From: Microthrixaceae bacterium
GTDB lineage: Bacteria > Actinomycetota > Acidimicrobiia > Acidimicrobiales > Poriferisodalaceae
NCBI GenBank assembly: GCA_011523825.1
Contig: WTFX01000009.1
Coordinates: forward strand, 104,420 to 168,419
Direction: 5' to 3'
DNA: 64,000 bases
In this document: positions 8,157 through 17,655 of the stretch, piece after piece
Numbering within the stretch: position 1 is the stretch's first letter
Layout of the letters: every line of letters begins with the position of its first letter
Notes under the pieces: model-generated
Seen by the model: the letters and a program-made list of their open reading frames with translations, nothing else
What the model was told of the DNA's origin: nothing
Databases searched by the model: none
Position numbers and translations under genes: made by a program

Positions 8157-9206
8157 ATGTCTCGACGAGCTGCGCTGCTGGCTCCGATGGTGCTGGTGGC
8201 ACTGCTGACCTTCGCATGTGCGGACGACGGCAACGTCGTCACCATCCACACGGGGCTCGAGCCCGATCCCGACGCCGAGATCATTGCCGAGCTCGACACC
8301 GACGGCGACGGCGTCGTGTCGCGAGAGGCGGCGCAGGCTGCCGCCAGCGAAGCCGAGCGACAGGCGCAGCTGGACGCCGAGCGCGCCGAGCGTGACGCGG
8401 CACGTGCTGCTCAGGAAGCCGCATACCAATCGCTGTTCGCCGACGCTGCCGCTGTGGCGGCGAGCTTTCCGGGTGGTCAGATCCTGATCGGCGATGTGCG
8501 GGCCAACATCGTCGAGTCACCGGTCACGCTTATGGACGACCCGGAGAACCCGACGCATGAGGAGTTCGTGTCGCGGCTCACGTCGATGATCCAGCTCCGC
8601 CTCGCCGGCGTCGCACTGGACGAGTTGGGCTTCCCGGTCGACATCAGCCTGTCTGACGCAGAGATCAATGCGCAGGTGCAGGCTCACCTTGAGGGCCCCT
8701 TCGAGGAGTTTGCGCAGCAGCGCGCCATCGAAGACGATCCCAGCATCGAGCGGCTGGCGACGCCCCACTGCGTGAGTGCGCTGGCTGTGACATCTGAGGC
8801 CGATGCCATCGCAGCGTCTGACCGCGTGCAGTCGGGTGAGCCCCTTGGCGATGTCGCTGCCGTGGTCAATCTGCCCGGCCTCACCGAGGCCGACGGCACC
8901 ATCGGCTGCGGCCAGCCCTTCGATCTGTTCGGCGGCGGGGAGCTCGCGCTGGCGCTGCTCGAACTGGAGCCCGGCGAGCTGACCGCGCCGTTGCTGCTGC
9001 CGTCTGCAGCAAGCCCGACCGGTGAGCTGTGGGTGGTGCTGCGTGTGGACTCGCTGCGCACCGACGCCACCGATCTCTCCTCCATAGGGCCGTTCGCGGG
9101 CCACGTGCTCACCGAGTCCATGTCGGACTACGAGGTGAACGTCGCCGCGGCGCTTGGTGCATGGAACGCCGGCAACCTGCGGGTGTCGCTGCCGATCCTG
9201 CCGTGA
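8157..9206 (+). CDS. Lipoprotein with parvulin-like peptidyl-prolyl isomerase (SurA-type) architecture
   Basis: Probable membrane-anchored extracytoplasmic chaperone/isomerase. The N-terminus MSRRAALLAPMVLVALLTFAC is a lipoprotein signal ending in a lipobox (LTFAC), followed by an Asp-rich linker with an EF-hand-like DTDGDGVVS near residues 45-53. A helical, Ala/Glu-rich SurA-N-like segment comes next. The C-terminal third resembles a degenerate parvulin fold (HCVSALAVTSEADA, then IGCGQPFDLFGGGELA, then LEPGELTAPLL). The key catalytic residues cannot be confirmed by eye. ATG at 8157 has GGGGGAG upstream; GTG at 8136 is the alternative. 349 residues. A SurA-like or lipoprotein gene near mfd/mazG is common in actinobacteria. 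Confidence 0.75.
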   Translation: MSRRAALLAPMVLVALLTFACADDGNVVTIHTGLEPDPDAEIIAELDTDGDGVVSREAAQAAASEAERQAQLDAERAERDAARAAQEAAYQSLFADAAAVAASFPGGQILIGDVRANIVESPVTLMDDPENPTHEEFVSRLTSMIQLRLAGVALDELGFPVDISLSDAEINAQVQAHLEGPFEEFAQQRAIEDDPSIERLATPHCVSALAVTSEADAIAASDRVQSGEPLGDVAAVVNLPGLTEADGTIGCGQPFDLFGGGELALALLELEPGELTAPLLLPSAASPTGELWVVLRVDSLRTDATDLSSIGPFAGHVLTESMSDYEVNVAAALGAWNAGNLRVSLPILP

Positions 9207-9224
9207 GCCGCTCGGGCGGAGGTG

Positions 9225-9700
9225 ATGGTGGCCACTGAGCGCTGTGACGGCCCCGAACCAGATCTGGGGCACCGACTCGTCTCGCTTCACGAGGTCATCA
9301 CCAGGCTGCGGCGGGAGTGCCCGTGGGACCGAGCGCAGACGCACGCCACGCTCGCCCCGTACGCGCTCGACGAAGCCTCGGAGCTGGCCGAGGCATTGCA
9401 GGCAGCCGAAGAAGCGCTGTCCGGCGACAGAGTCGAGTCGGCCACGGCGATCGAGGATCTCGTCGAAGAGCTGGGCGATGTGCTGCTGCAGGTGCTGATG
9501 AACGCCGCAATCGGCGAGCAGTCGGGAACGTTCACCCTGGCTGAGGTGCTCGAGACCGTCGAGGCCAAGATGCTGCGTCGCCATCCCCATGTGTTCGAGC
9601 GCGATCCGAACGCGCCAGAGCCCAGCGATGACGAGCTGTCGGTGCAATGGGAGGCGATCAAGGCCGCCGAGCGTGAGGCCCGGGCGCAGCGCATTGCCGC

Positions 9701-9722
<22 letters not shown>
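9225..9722 (+). CDS. mazG: MazG family nucleoside triphosphate pyrophosphohydrolase
   Basis: House-cleaning NTP pyrophosphohydrolase that hydrolyses (d)NTPs to monophosphates. The all-alpha MazG domain is visible: CPWDRAQTHATLAPY near residue 30, then DEASELAEAL with the metal-binding E-x-x-E, then EELGDVLLQVLMNA and KMLRRHPHVF. About 165 residues, so it contains a single MazG domain, unlike the two-domain E. coli protein. GGCGGAGG is just upstream, and GTG 9222, ATG 9225 or GTG 9228 could each be the start; ATG is chosen arbitrarily among these. The last codons fall in a 22-bp direct repeat. Confidence 0.92.
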
Positions 9723-11075
<1,353 letters not shown>

Positions 11076-11119
11076 ACCCCGTTGCCCACAGGCACAGCGC
11101 TCATGAACCCCTCGAGTCG

Positions 11120-11521
11120 ATGAGTACGGCGCCGGCAGATATGCCGACGCAGACCCGCCGCCGGGAGGGCAAACCCCGACCCCTGGCGGTGCTCGTCGGC
11201 TTGGTGATCGTCGTGAGCGCAGTCAGCCTGCTGGCGGTGCTGCTGTTCCCCTGGCAGTCGCTGACGTCTCAGCGGCGCAGCATCGACCACGCCGCCGACA
11301 CGCTCGAACGGCTGCAGGCGGAGACCTCCCACCTGGCTGTCCAGGTGGCCGAGGCCAAGGATCCGGTGGTGGTGGAGCGGATTGCGCGCGAGCAGCTCTC
11401 GCTGGTGCGCGAGGGCGACACCCTGTACCGCCTCAATGTGGATCCCGCCGACGTGATCATGCTGCCGCTGGCATGGCCGCTGCCCGGCGTGGCCCACCTG
11501 CTCGGCGACGGCGAGGGTTGA
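11120..11521 (+). CDS. FtsB/DivIC-family septum formation initiator
   Basis: Bitopic division protein of the FtsB/DivIC family, expected to form the FtsQ-FtsB-FtsL-type complex at the septum. 133 residues: a basic cytoplasmic N-terminus, one transmembrane helix at about residues 24-45 (LAVLVGLVIVVSAVSLLAVL), then a coiled coil (RRSIDHAADTLERLQAE) and the family's EAKDPVVVERIAREQL, which corresponds to the DPxxIExxAREELGLV motif. It lies directly after eno. In mycobacteria the next gene is DUF501 then ppx; here a cox-type block intervenes. Confidence 0.9.
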   Translation: MSTAPADMPTQTRRREGKPRPLAVLVGLVIVVSAVSLLAVLLFPWQSLTSQRRSIDHAADTLERLQAETSHLAVQVAEAKDPVVVERIAREQLSLVREGDTLYRLNVDPADVIMLPLAWPLPGVAHLLGDGEG

Positions 11522-11541
11522 CAGCCAGCTCAGCCCCTGAG

Positions 11542-12129
11542 CTAGTCGGTCATGATCTGCAGGGCCCGCCCGATGATCGCGTCACGGTGGGTGTCGGGTT
11601 CCACACCGCTCTGTTCGAGCGACAGCCGAATCGTGCCCACGGCGGCTGCCGCACGGATCCGATCGGTGACCTCAGGAGAAGCGCCGGTGAGCCAGGCAAA
11701 GAGGTCTCTGGCTTGGGCCCGCAGCCGTTGACCGACCGCGCTCTGCTGGACATCGACATCGTCGGCAACAAGCCGGAACACCACGATGTCGCGGGCCAGC
11801 AGGTCGAAGTAGCGATCGAGTACTTCCCGCAAGGCTGCCGGCGTCGGCTCGAGGTCGGCCATCCTGGCGATGATCGTCTCGCCATCGCGCTCCATTGGCG
11901 CCAAGACGCCGGCGAGCACGTCTTCTTTCCCAGTGAAGTGGTAATAGAGCGCCGCCGGTGTGAGGCCGAGTCCTGAGGTGAGCTGGCGGATCGACGTGCC
12001 GCGGTAGCCCTGCCTGGCGAACAGGTCACGTGCCCGCCGCAGGATCGAGTCGCGCGTGTCCGGCGGTTCGGGTTCGCTTGCGCGTTCAGGCGCGCTGCCA
12101 GTACCCGCTATGGCCCCTTCACCGGCCAC
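11542..12129 (-). CDS. TetR/AcrR family transcriptional regulator
   Basis: Probable dimeric ligand-responsive repressor. The N-terminal helix-turn-helix is clear at about residues 25-70 (ILRRARDLFARQGYRGTSI, then LTPAALYYHFTGKEDVL), followed by an all-helical ligand-binding region. 195 residues. Start GTG at 12129 is preceded by TAGTTT and six bases. It is transcribed away from coxS, sharing a 129-bp spacer, so control of the coxS-coxM genes is plausible but unproven. Ligand unknown. Confidence 0.88.
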   Translation of the reverse strand: MAGEGAIAGTGSAPERASEPEPPDTRDSILRRARDLFARQGYRGTSIRQLTSGLGLTPAALYYHFTGKEDVLAGVLAPMERDGETIIARMADLEPTPAALREVLDRYFDLLARDIVVFRLVADDVDVQQSAVGQRLRAQARDLFAWLTGASPEVTDRIRAAAAVGTIRLSLEQSGVEPDTHRDAIIGRALQIMTD

Positions 12130-12258
12130 ATCGTCAAACTACTGCTGCGCTCGAAGGCCGCTTGTCCTCGTGTCTGCGCGCGCCCGCCGCATGGTGCATG
12201 ATGGTGCGCGCTCGGCCCTGCTGGCCGACGAGACGGGAACGAGACGGGAGAGGTCATA
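12130..12258. promoter_or_regulatory. Divergent control region between tetR and coxS
   Basis: 129-bp spacer between divergently read genes. It contains the minus-strand TAGTTT box at 12136-12141 for tetR and the GGGAGAGG ribosome binding site of coxS. I did not find a perfect palindrome that would mark the operator. Confidence 0.5.
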
Positions 12259-12729
12259 GTGGAGATCAGCGTCACGGTGAACGGCGAGACTCGTACCGGC
12301 GATGTCGAGCCGCGCACGCTGCTCGTGTATTGGCTGCGGGACGACCTGCGGCTGACAGGCACGAACATCGGCTGCGATACGTCGTCGTGCGGCGCCTGCA
12401 CAGTGCATGTGAACGGCGAATCGGTGAAGTCGTGCACGATGCTGGCGGTGCAGGCCGACGGCGAGGACATCCTGACCATCGAGGGCTTGGCGCCGTCGGA
12501 AGACGAGCTGCACCCGATGCAAGAGGCCTTCCGCCAGAACCACGGCCTGCAGTGCGGCTACTGCACTCCCGGCATGGTCATGGCGGCTGTATCGCTGCTC
12601 GAGGAGAACCCTGACCCGTCCGAGCGTGAGGTCCGCTTGGGGCTGGAAGGGAACCTGTGCCGCTGCACGGGATATCACAACATCGTCAAGTCGGTGCTGG
12701 CCTGCGCGGCCGGCGAGACGTCGGCCTGA
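12259..12729 (+). CDS. Xanthine-oxidase-family [2Fe-2S] small subunit (CoxS-like)
   Basis: Iron-sulfur subunit of a molybdenum hydroxylase of the CO dehydrogenase/xanthine dehydrogenase type; it passes electrons from the molybdenum site to the FAD subunit. 156 residues. The plant-ferredoxin-like cluster has Cys at about 39, 44, 47 and 59 ([11 protein letters not shown]). The second, four-helix cluster has QCGYC near 99-103 and CRCTG near 134-138. Start GTG with GGGAGAGG upstream. Thirteen bases separate it from coxM. No large molybdopterin subunit gene follows, so the substrate cannot be decided. Confidence 0.93.
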   Translation: MEISVTVNGETRTGDVEPRTLLVYWLRDDLRLTGTNIGCDTSSCGACTVHVNGESVKSCTMLAVQADGEDILTIEGLAPSEDELHPMQEAFRQNHGLQCGYCTPGMVMAAVSLLEENPDPSEREVRLGLEGNLCRCTGYHNIVKSVLACAAGETSA

Positions 12730-12742
12730 GGGGAGCACAGCA

Positions 12743-13570
12743 ATGATTCCTGCAGCATTCGACTACGTACGGGCCGGCTCCGCGGAGGAGGCCATTGCGC
12801 TGCTCGGCGAGCACGGCGACGAGGCCAAGCTGCTGGCGGGCGGCCACTCGCTGCTGCCGATGATGAAGCTGCGCTTGGCGGTGCCGAGCGTGCTCGTGGA
12901 CATCGGCCGTGTCGACGATCTCAGCTACATCACTGACGGCGGCGATCACATCGCCGTCGGTGCGCTCACCCGCCACCGCGCCCTCGAGACCAGCGAGCTG
13001 CTGGCGGCAGAATGCCCGCTGCTCGGCCATGTGGCCGGCGAGGTCGGCGACCCGCAGGTCCGCCACCGCGGCACCATCGGCGGTTCGCTGGCCCACTCCG
13101 ATCCCGCGTCCGACCTCCCGGCGGCTGTGCTCGCACTGGGCGGCACGCTCGTGGCGCAAGGTCCGAACGGCAGCCGTGAGATCTCCGCTGGCGACTTCTT
13201 CACCGGCTATTTCGAATCGGCGCTCGCGGACGACGAGATGCTCACCGAGATCCGGGTCCCGAAGGCTCCCGGCAGCGGCTGGAACTACCAGAAGTTCAAC
13301 CGGCGGGCCCAGGACTGGGCGATTGTCGGTGCCGCCGCCGTGACAGTCAACGGCGGGACCAACGTGGCGCTGGTGAACATGGGCTCAGTGCCGTTGCGTG
13401 CCAGCGCAGTGGAGGCGGCGCTGGCAGGCGGGGCCTCGGCGGCTGATGCTGCTGAGCAGGCTGCCGAGGGCACGGACGCCCCGACGGATCTGAACGCCAC
13501 GCCGGATTACCGCAACCACCTCGCCCGGGTGCTCACCCGCCGAGCACTCGAAGCAGCCGGCGTCTCCTAG
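12743..13570 (+). CDS. Molybdenum hydroxylase FAD-binding medium subunit (CoxM-like)
   Basis: FAD-binding subunit of the same type of complex as the preceding CoxS-like protein. 275 residues, normal. The FAD pyrophosphate-binding motif AGGHSLLPMMKLRLAVP is at about residues 33-49 and the second one, TIGGSLAHSDPASDLPA, near 112-128. The C-terminal CO-dehydrogenase flavoprotein domain follows. Start ATG with GAGGGGAG upstream. The order S then M differs from the classical coxM-coxS-coxL order, and L is missing; the next gene is an SDR on the other strand. Confidence 0.93.
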   Translation: MIPAAFDYVRAGSAEEAIALLGEHGDEAKLLAGGHSLLPMMKLRLAVPSVLVDIGRVDDLSYITDGGDHIAVGALTRHRALETSELLAAECPLLGHVAGEVGDPQVRHRGTIGGSLAHSDPASDLPAAVLALGGTLVAQGPNGSREISAGDFFTGYFESALADDEMLTEIRVPKAPGSGWNYQKFNRRAQDWAIVGAAAVTVNGGTNVALVNMGSVPLRASAVEAALAGGASAADAAEQAAEGTDAPTDLNATPDYRNHLARVLTRRALEAAGVS

Positions 13571-13630
13571 GGCGACTCGCGGGCGGGAACCCGTCGGGCG
13601 GCCGCCCGAGCGCGACTCGACGAACCGCGA

Positions 13631-14374
13631 TCAGTCCAGCAGGCCGGTGGCTTGACCACCGTCGATGAGCAGGCCGGTGCCCGTGATGAACTTGGCCTGC
13701 TCGCTGCACAGGAACGCCACGGCTGCGCCGAAGTCGCCGCAGTCGCCGCAGACGTTCATCGGGTTGCTCTTGGCGGCCTGCTCCTGATCCATCATCTTGG
13801 CTACGCGGTCGCTCCAGTGGGTGCCCGGCTGGGCCGAGTTCACGGTCACACCGGTCGGCGCCAGCTCCCGGGCAGTGAGCTTGAGGAAGCTGGTCAATCC
13901 GGCCCTCGCCACTGAGCTGGCGAGCAGGAACGGGATCGGCTGCTTCACGCCCACGCTGGTGATGGCGCACACCCGGCCCCAGCCACGTTCACGCATGGGC
14001 GGGATGGCGACCCGGCACATCTCGATCATGGCCTTGCAGTTCATGTCGAAGGCCATCTGGTAGGCGTCGATCTCGGTGGTGTCGAACATGCCGGGAGGCG
14101 GACCTCCGGCGTTGGTGACCAGGATGTCCACCGAACCCAGGCCTTCGATGGCTTGCTCTACGAAGCTGCGTCCTTCGGCGGGGTTGCTCAGGTCGGCGGT
14201 GATGGTCAGCACCTCGCCCTCTATCTCCGCTGCGGCTTCCGCCAGACGGTCAGGGTCACGGCCGCAGATGGCCACCCGCACGCCGTCGGCGGCCAGCGCC
14301 TTGGCCGATCCGAGTCCCAGCCCGGCCGATCCTGCGGCCACCGCCGCGGTGCGTCCAGCAATACCCAAGTCCAT
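13631..14374 (-). CDS. Short-chain dehydrogenase/reductase
   Basis: Classical SDR, 247 residues, NAD(P)-dependent. It has an altered nucleotide motif (AGSAGLGLGSAKAL for TGxxxGxG), then NAGGPPPG, and a catalytic region in which SVGVKQPIPFLLASSVARAGL contains Ser but the usual YxxxK is replaced by a Ser-Ser-Val-Ala-Arg segment. This pattern is seen in a subgroup of SDRs annotated as 3-oxoacyl-ACP-reductase-like. The start ATG at 14374 has GGGGGAT upstream. It lies between coxM and the desaturase, opposite to both. Substrate unknown. Confidence 0.85.
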   Translation of the reverse strand: MDLGIAGRTAAVAAGSAGLGLGSAKALAADGVRVAICGRDPDRLAEAAAEIEGEVLTITADLSNPAEGRSFVEQAIEGLGSVDILVTNAGGPPPGMFDTTEIDAYQMAFDMNCKAMIEMCRVAIPPMRERGWGRVCAITSVGVKQPIPFLLASSVARAGLTSFLKLTARELAPTGVTVNSAQPGTHWSDRVAKMMDQEQAAKSNPMNVCGDCGDFGAAVAFLCSEQAKFITGTGLLIDGGQATGLLD

Positions 14375-14495
14375 CGTCGATCCCCCTGTCTCCACCGGCC
14401 GCGGCGATTCCCGACCGGCGTGGTCGCCCGGAACCGTAGCCAACGACCGCCCGCCCATGCGTCGCCGCCCGCCCCTCGGCAGCCCCCGTGCGTCG

Positions 14496-14501
14496 TAGCA
14501 T
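14496..14501 (+). promoter_or_regulatory. -10 box (TAGCAT) for leaderless desaturase gene
   Basis: TAGCAT followed by exactly seven bases and GTG at 14509. This spacing chooses 14509 over the in-frame GTG at 14488. Confidence 0.5.
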
Positions 14502-14508
14502 CCGTGGT

Positions 14509-15513
14509 GTGAGCGGGGCCGTGGCAGAGCCGACGCATGACGAGCTCGTCGAGAAGATGACCGGCGGCATGACGCGCCCGGATCTGCCTCGGTTCGAGGG
14601 CTCGGAACGCCTGCGTCCCGACGGTCGGCCCAAGCCTGCGTTCCGGGCCCAACTGCGTCGCATTCCCAACGTCATCAACGCAATCGAGGTCATCGCGACC
14701 GTGGCTGCCCCGGTGGCCGTCATCGCGGCGGTGATAGCCATCGGCCATCCGCTGGCCGTCGTCGCCGCAATACCGGTGATCGGCACCTTGCAGTTGCGGT
14801 GGTTCATCCTCCATCACGAGGCGGCCCACCGGCTGCTGTTCTCGAGCCGTTGGCTGAACGACCGTATTGGCATCAACCTGCTGGGCTGGCTGCCGCTGGG
14901 CACCGGCTCGCACTTCTACCGCAGGGGTCACGCCAACCACCATCGTGACGAGTTCGGCCCCAAGGAGCCCGACTTCCTGCTGTACTCCTTCTACCCGATC
15001 TCGGGAAAGTCGCTGCGGCGAAAACTGATGCGCGACATCGTGGGAGTGTCGGCCTGGCGAATCACCAAACCGCGGTTCACCGGGCTCGTGAAGCTCGCCT
15101 ACGTGCCGCTCAGCCTGCGCTTCTTCGCCGGGCAGGCCATCGTGTTCGGTCTGTTCTGGCTGGCTGGCCACCCATGGTTGTACCTGCTGCTGTGGGCGCT
15201 GCCGTGGTTCACCTGGTACCAGTTCATCAACCGCCTGCGGGCCATCGCTGAGCACGGGGGCATGACCCGCACCCCGGACCGCCGCAACACCACGCACCAC
15301 ATCCGCCAGAGCTGGCTGGCCCGTGTGCTCTTCGTGCCGTATCACGTGGGATATCACCTGGCACACCACGTCGATTCGGGCATTCCGGCACGGAATCTGC
15401 CGGGCTTGCAGCGCGCGCTGGAAGAAGACGGTTACCTGCCCGCCGATGCATCTTGGCCGACCTACAGGGCGCTGTGGCGCGGCCTCGCGTCCGCTGAGCC
15501 AAGGGCCGCCTAG
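14509..15513 (+). CDS. Membrane fatty acid desaturase family protein
   Basis: Integral-membrane di-iron desaturase/hydroxylase. 334 residues with three histidine boxes: HHEAAH near residue 102, HANHH near 141 and HLAHH near 283. Hydrophobic pairs of membrane helices lie near 60-95 and 205-240. A further His-containing stretch, RNTTHHIRQS, precedes the third box. The family includes fatty-acyl desaturases and carotenoid ketolases/hydroxylases, and the sequence alone does not decide between them. Start GTG at 14509 is chosen from the promoter box spacing. Confidence 0.85.
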   Translation: MSGAVAEPTHDELVEKMTGGMTRPDLPRFEGSERLRPDGRPKPAFRAQLRRIPNVINAIEVIATVAAPVAVIAAVIAIGHPLAVVAAIPVIGTLQLRWFILHHEAAHRLLFSSRWLNDRIGINLLGWLPLGTGSHFYRRGHANHHRDEFGPKEPDFLLYSFYPISGKSLRRKLMRDIVGVSAWRITKPRFTGLVKLAYVPLSLRFFAGQAIVFGLFWLAGHPWLYLLLWALPWFTWYQFINRLRAIAEHGGMTRTPDRRNTTHHIRQSWLARVLFVPYHVGYHLAHHVDSGIPARNLPGLQRALEEDGYLPADASWPTYRALWRGLASAEPRAA

Positions 15514-15567
15514 GGCCGGCTGGGCTTTGCCTCCAGCTTCGGCCGTGGGATGAGCGGTGCCGTCGAA

Positions 15568-15573
15568 TACGTT
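15568..15573 (+). promoter_or_regulatory. Possible -10 box (TACGTT) before the aldo/keto reductase
   Basis: TACGTT ends eight bases before the ATG at 15582. Confidence 0.4.
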
Positions 15574-15581
15574 TCGTGGCC

Positions 15582-16619
15582 ATGTCGCGACTGAAATCAA
15601 CCCAGCTCGGTTCGAACTGCGGTCTCCAGGTGTCGGAGCTCTGCTTGGGAACCATGAACTTCGGCGTGCCCGGACGGGGCCACCAAGGCGACTGGACTCT
15701 GGGCGTCGAGCAGGCCCGCCCAATCTTCGAGGCCGCCATCGAGCGGGGCCTGTACTACTTCGACTGCGCCGACGTCTACGGGGTCGGGGCGTCGGAAGAG
15801 GTGGTGGGTCAGATCCTGCGCGAGCTGTTGCCGCGCGAGCAGTACGTGCTGACGACCAAGGTTTCGATCCCGATGGGCCGTAATCCCAACGAGGGCGGCC
15901 TGAGCCGCAAGCACGTCATGGAGGGCATCGACAACTCGCTGCGTCGCCTCGGCGTCGACTACCTGGACCAGTTGATCATTCACCGCCACCCTCACGGCAT
16001 TCCCGGCAGCGCCGACACGCCGATCACCGAGTCGTTGGAGGCGCTGCACGATGTCGTCAAGGCGGGCAAGGCGCTGTACCTGGGCGGTTCCTCGATGTTC
16101 GCGTGGCAGTTCGCGGAGCTGCAGCTGACTGCCGAGATGAGAGGCTGGACGAAGTTCGTCTCGATGCAGAATCACTACAACCTCATCTACCGCGAGGAGG
16201 AGCGGGAGATGAATCCCTACTGCGTCAGCACGGGGGTGGCACTGACGCCGTGGTCGCCGCTGGCACGGGGCATTCTCACCGGGTCCTACCAAGGCAGCCT
16301 GGACGCCGGCACCACCGATCGCTCCAAGGGCCAGGACCGCGCCCGCACGGAAAGCCTCTACCTGGGCGAGCGCGACTTCGACATCGCTGCGCGGGTGTCC
16401 GAGGTGGCCGAGCGACTCGGTGTGCGCCCCGCCCAGATCGCCTTGGCGTGGCTCACCAACAAGCCTGAGATCACCGCGCCTGTCGTCGGCGTGTCCAAGA
16501 TCAGCCAGCTCGACCAGCTCGTCGAGGCCACGACCATCGAACTCAGCGCTGACGACACGGCTTACTTGGAAGAGCTCTACCAGCCCGTCGAGAACCTCCT
16601 CTCGATCGGCACCAGCTGA
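15582..16619 (+). CDS. Aldo/keto reductase (potassium-channel beta-subunit-like group)
   Basis: NADPH-dependent (alpha/beta)8-barrel oxidoreductase, cytosolic. 345 residues. The catalytic tetrad is recognisable: FDCADVYGVGASEEVVG (Asp and Tyr), VLTTKV (Lys) and LDQLIIHRH (His). The cofactor-binding C-terminal half has WSPLARGILTG and the closing GVSKISQL. The substrate is not predictable. Promoter box 15568-15573 supports ATG at 15582 rather than GTG at 15576. Confidence 0.92.
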   Translation: MSRLKSTQLGSNCGLQVSELCLGTMNFGVPGRGHQGDWTLGVEQARPIFEAAIERGLYYFDCADVYGVGASEEVVGQILRELLPREQYVLTTKVSIPMGRNPNEGGLSRKHVMEGIDNSLRRLGVDYLDQLIIHRHPHGIPGSADTPITESLEALHDVVKAGKALYLGGSSMFAWQFAELQLTAEMRGWTKFVSMQNHYNLIYREEEREMNPYCVSTGVALTPWSPLARGILTGSYQGSLDAGTTDRSKGQDRARTESLYLGERDFDIAARVSEVAERLGVRPAQIALAWLTNKPEITAPVVGVSKISQLDQLVEATTIELSADDTAYLEELYQPVENLLSIGTS

Positions 16620-16679
16620 GGACGAAGAGCGGTCCGGCCTCGCGCCACGGCGGCCGTTCGGCGCAGCCATACGCGCCAC

Positions 16680-16685
16680 TAGCGT
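16680..16685 (+). promoter_or_regulatory. -10 box (TAGCGT) before EamA gene
   Basis: TAGCGT ends nine bases before the ATG at 16695. Confidence 0.45.
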
Positions 16686-16694
16686 GCGATTCGC

Positions 16695-17522
16695 ATGCCG
16701 GTGCTGCTGGGCGCTGCGGCGTCGGTCCTGATCGGCGTATCCGATTACTTCGGTCGCTACTGCAGCCGGCGCGCGCGGGCCATGACCGCAGTGGGCACTG
16801 CGTTCATGGGCGGCCTGGTCGTGACGGTGGTGCTGCTGTTGCTGGTGCCGGGCTCTGCATCCGCGGCGCCCCTCGCGCTCGGGGCCGCATCGGGCGTCTT
16901 GATGGCGCTCGCGCTGTCGGCGATGTGGCACAGCATGGCCGTGTCGTCGGCGGCGATCGCCTCGCCAGTGGTGGCGGCCTCCACCGCACTGGGGCCGCTG
17001 GCCTACGGGCTCGGCGTCGGCGAGCGGCCCTCGTCTGTAGCGGCGGCAGGCATCGCCGTGACCATCGCCGGGCTGCTGGCTGCGGTCATCGTGCCGGATC
17101 TGCGCGGAGACATCGGGCGAGGCATCGCATTCGCACTGCTGGCGGGAGTCTCGTTCGCCACAGCCACGGTGCTGTTGGGCGAGACGAGTCTCGACAGCGG
17201 CATGTGGCCGGCGGTCTCGCAGCGGATGGCGGCGCTGGCGTGCATGCTGGCGGTGACCAGGTTTCGGCGGATACCCCAGATCCTGCCTCCCTCGCTCCGT
17301 CTCGCCGGTTTCGCAGGGGGCGTCGCCGGCGGGGCGGGCATGGGTGCCTTCATCGCCGGACTGCAACGGGGCCCGCTCAGCGAAGTCGCCGTCGCCGCGT
17401 CGCTCTATCCGGTGGTGACGATCGCCTTGGCGGTGCTCTTCGACGACGACACGCTGCGCTGGTGGCAGGGCATCGGCATCGCTGCAGCGCTGGCCGGAAC
17501 ATCGATGATCGCCGTGGGCTGA
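16695..17522 (+). CDS. EamA/DMT-family membrane transporter
   Basis: Ten-helix drug/metabolite transporter type protein, 275 residues, predominantly hydrophobic with short basic loops. Two internally similar halves of about five helices are visible, the first ending near residue 135 and the second closing with the family-typical VAVAASLYPVVTIALAVLFDDD. Substrate unknown. It stands between the aldo/keto reductase and the TPR protein on the same strand. Confidence 0.88.
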   Translation: MPVLLGAAASVLIGVSDYFGRYCSRRARAMTAVGTAFMGGLVVTVVLLLLVPGSASAAPLALGAASGVLMALALSAMWHSMAVSSAAIASPVVAASTALGPLAYGLGVGERPSSVAAAGIAVTIAGLLAAVIVPDLRGDIGRGIAFALLAGVSFATATVLLGETSLDSGMWPAVSQRMAALACMLAVTRFRRIPQILPPSLRLAGFAGGVAGGAGMGAFIAGLQRGPLSEVAVAASLYPVVTIALAVLFDDDTLRWWQGIGIAAALAGTSMIAVG

Positions 17523-17655
17523 GCACCTCGGGTAGTGGAGACCTGAACGTGCCCGCATTTGTAACTTGAACAATCTTCATGACTTCAATCGAATTCGTGA
17601 GGGATACTGGGCAATTGGGGAGCAGCCAGACGGCAGGGGGAATCGGAATACTGCG
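17523..17655 (+). other. AT-richer leader upstream of the TPR gene
   Basis: This 133-bp gap is noticeably richer in A and T (17560-17625) than anything around it and contains TTGAAC at 17566. It probably holds the promoter of the TPR gene, but I could not pair a convincing -35 and -10. An in-frame TTG at 17566 could extend the protein by 30 residues of unremarkable sequence. Confidence 0.35.

Noticed and set aside
5720..8299. Long open frame (859 codons) on the minus strand opposite mfd
   Set aside because: It has no recognisable domain and mirrors the codon bias of mfd, which is unambiguous. Long antisense frames are expected at this GC content.
12730..14500. Remnant of a coxL gene near coxS-coxM
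   Set aside because: I looked in all frames for large-subunit motifs; the space is occupied by coxM and the SDR, and no remnant was seen.
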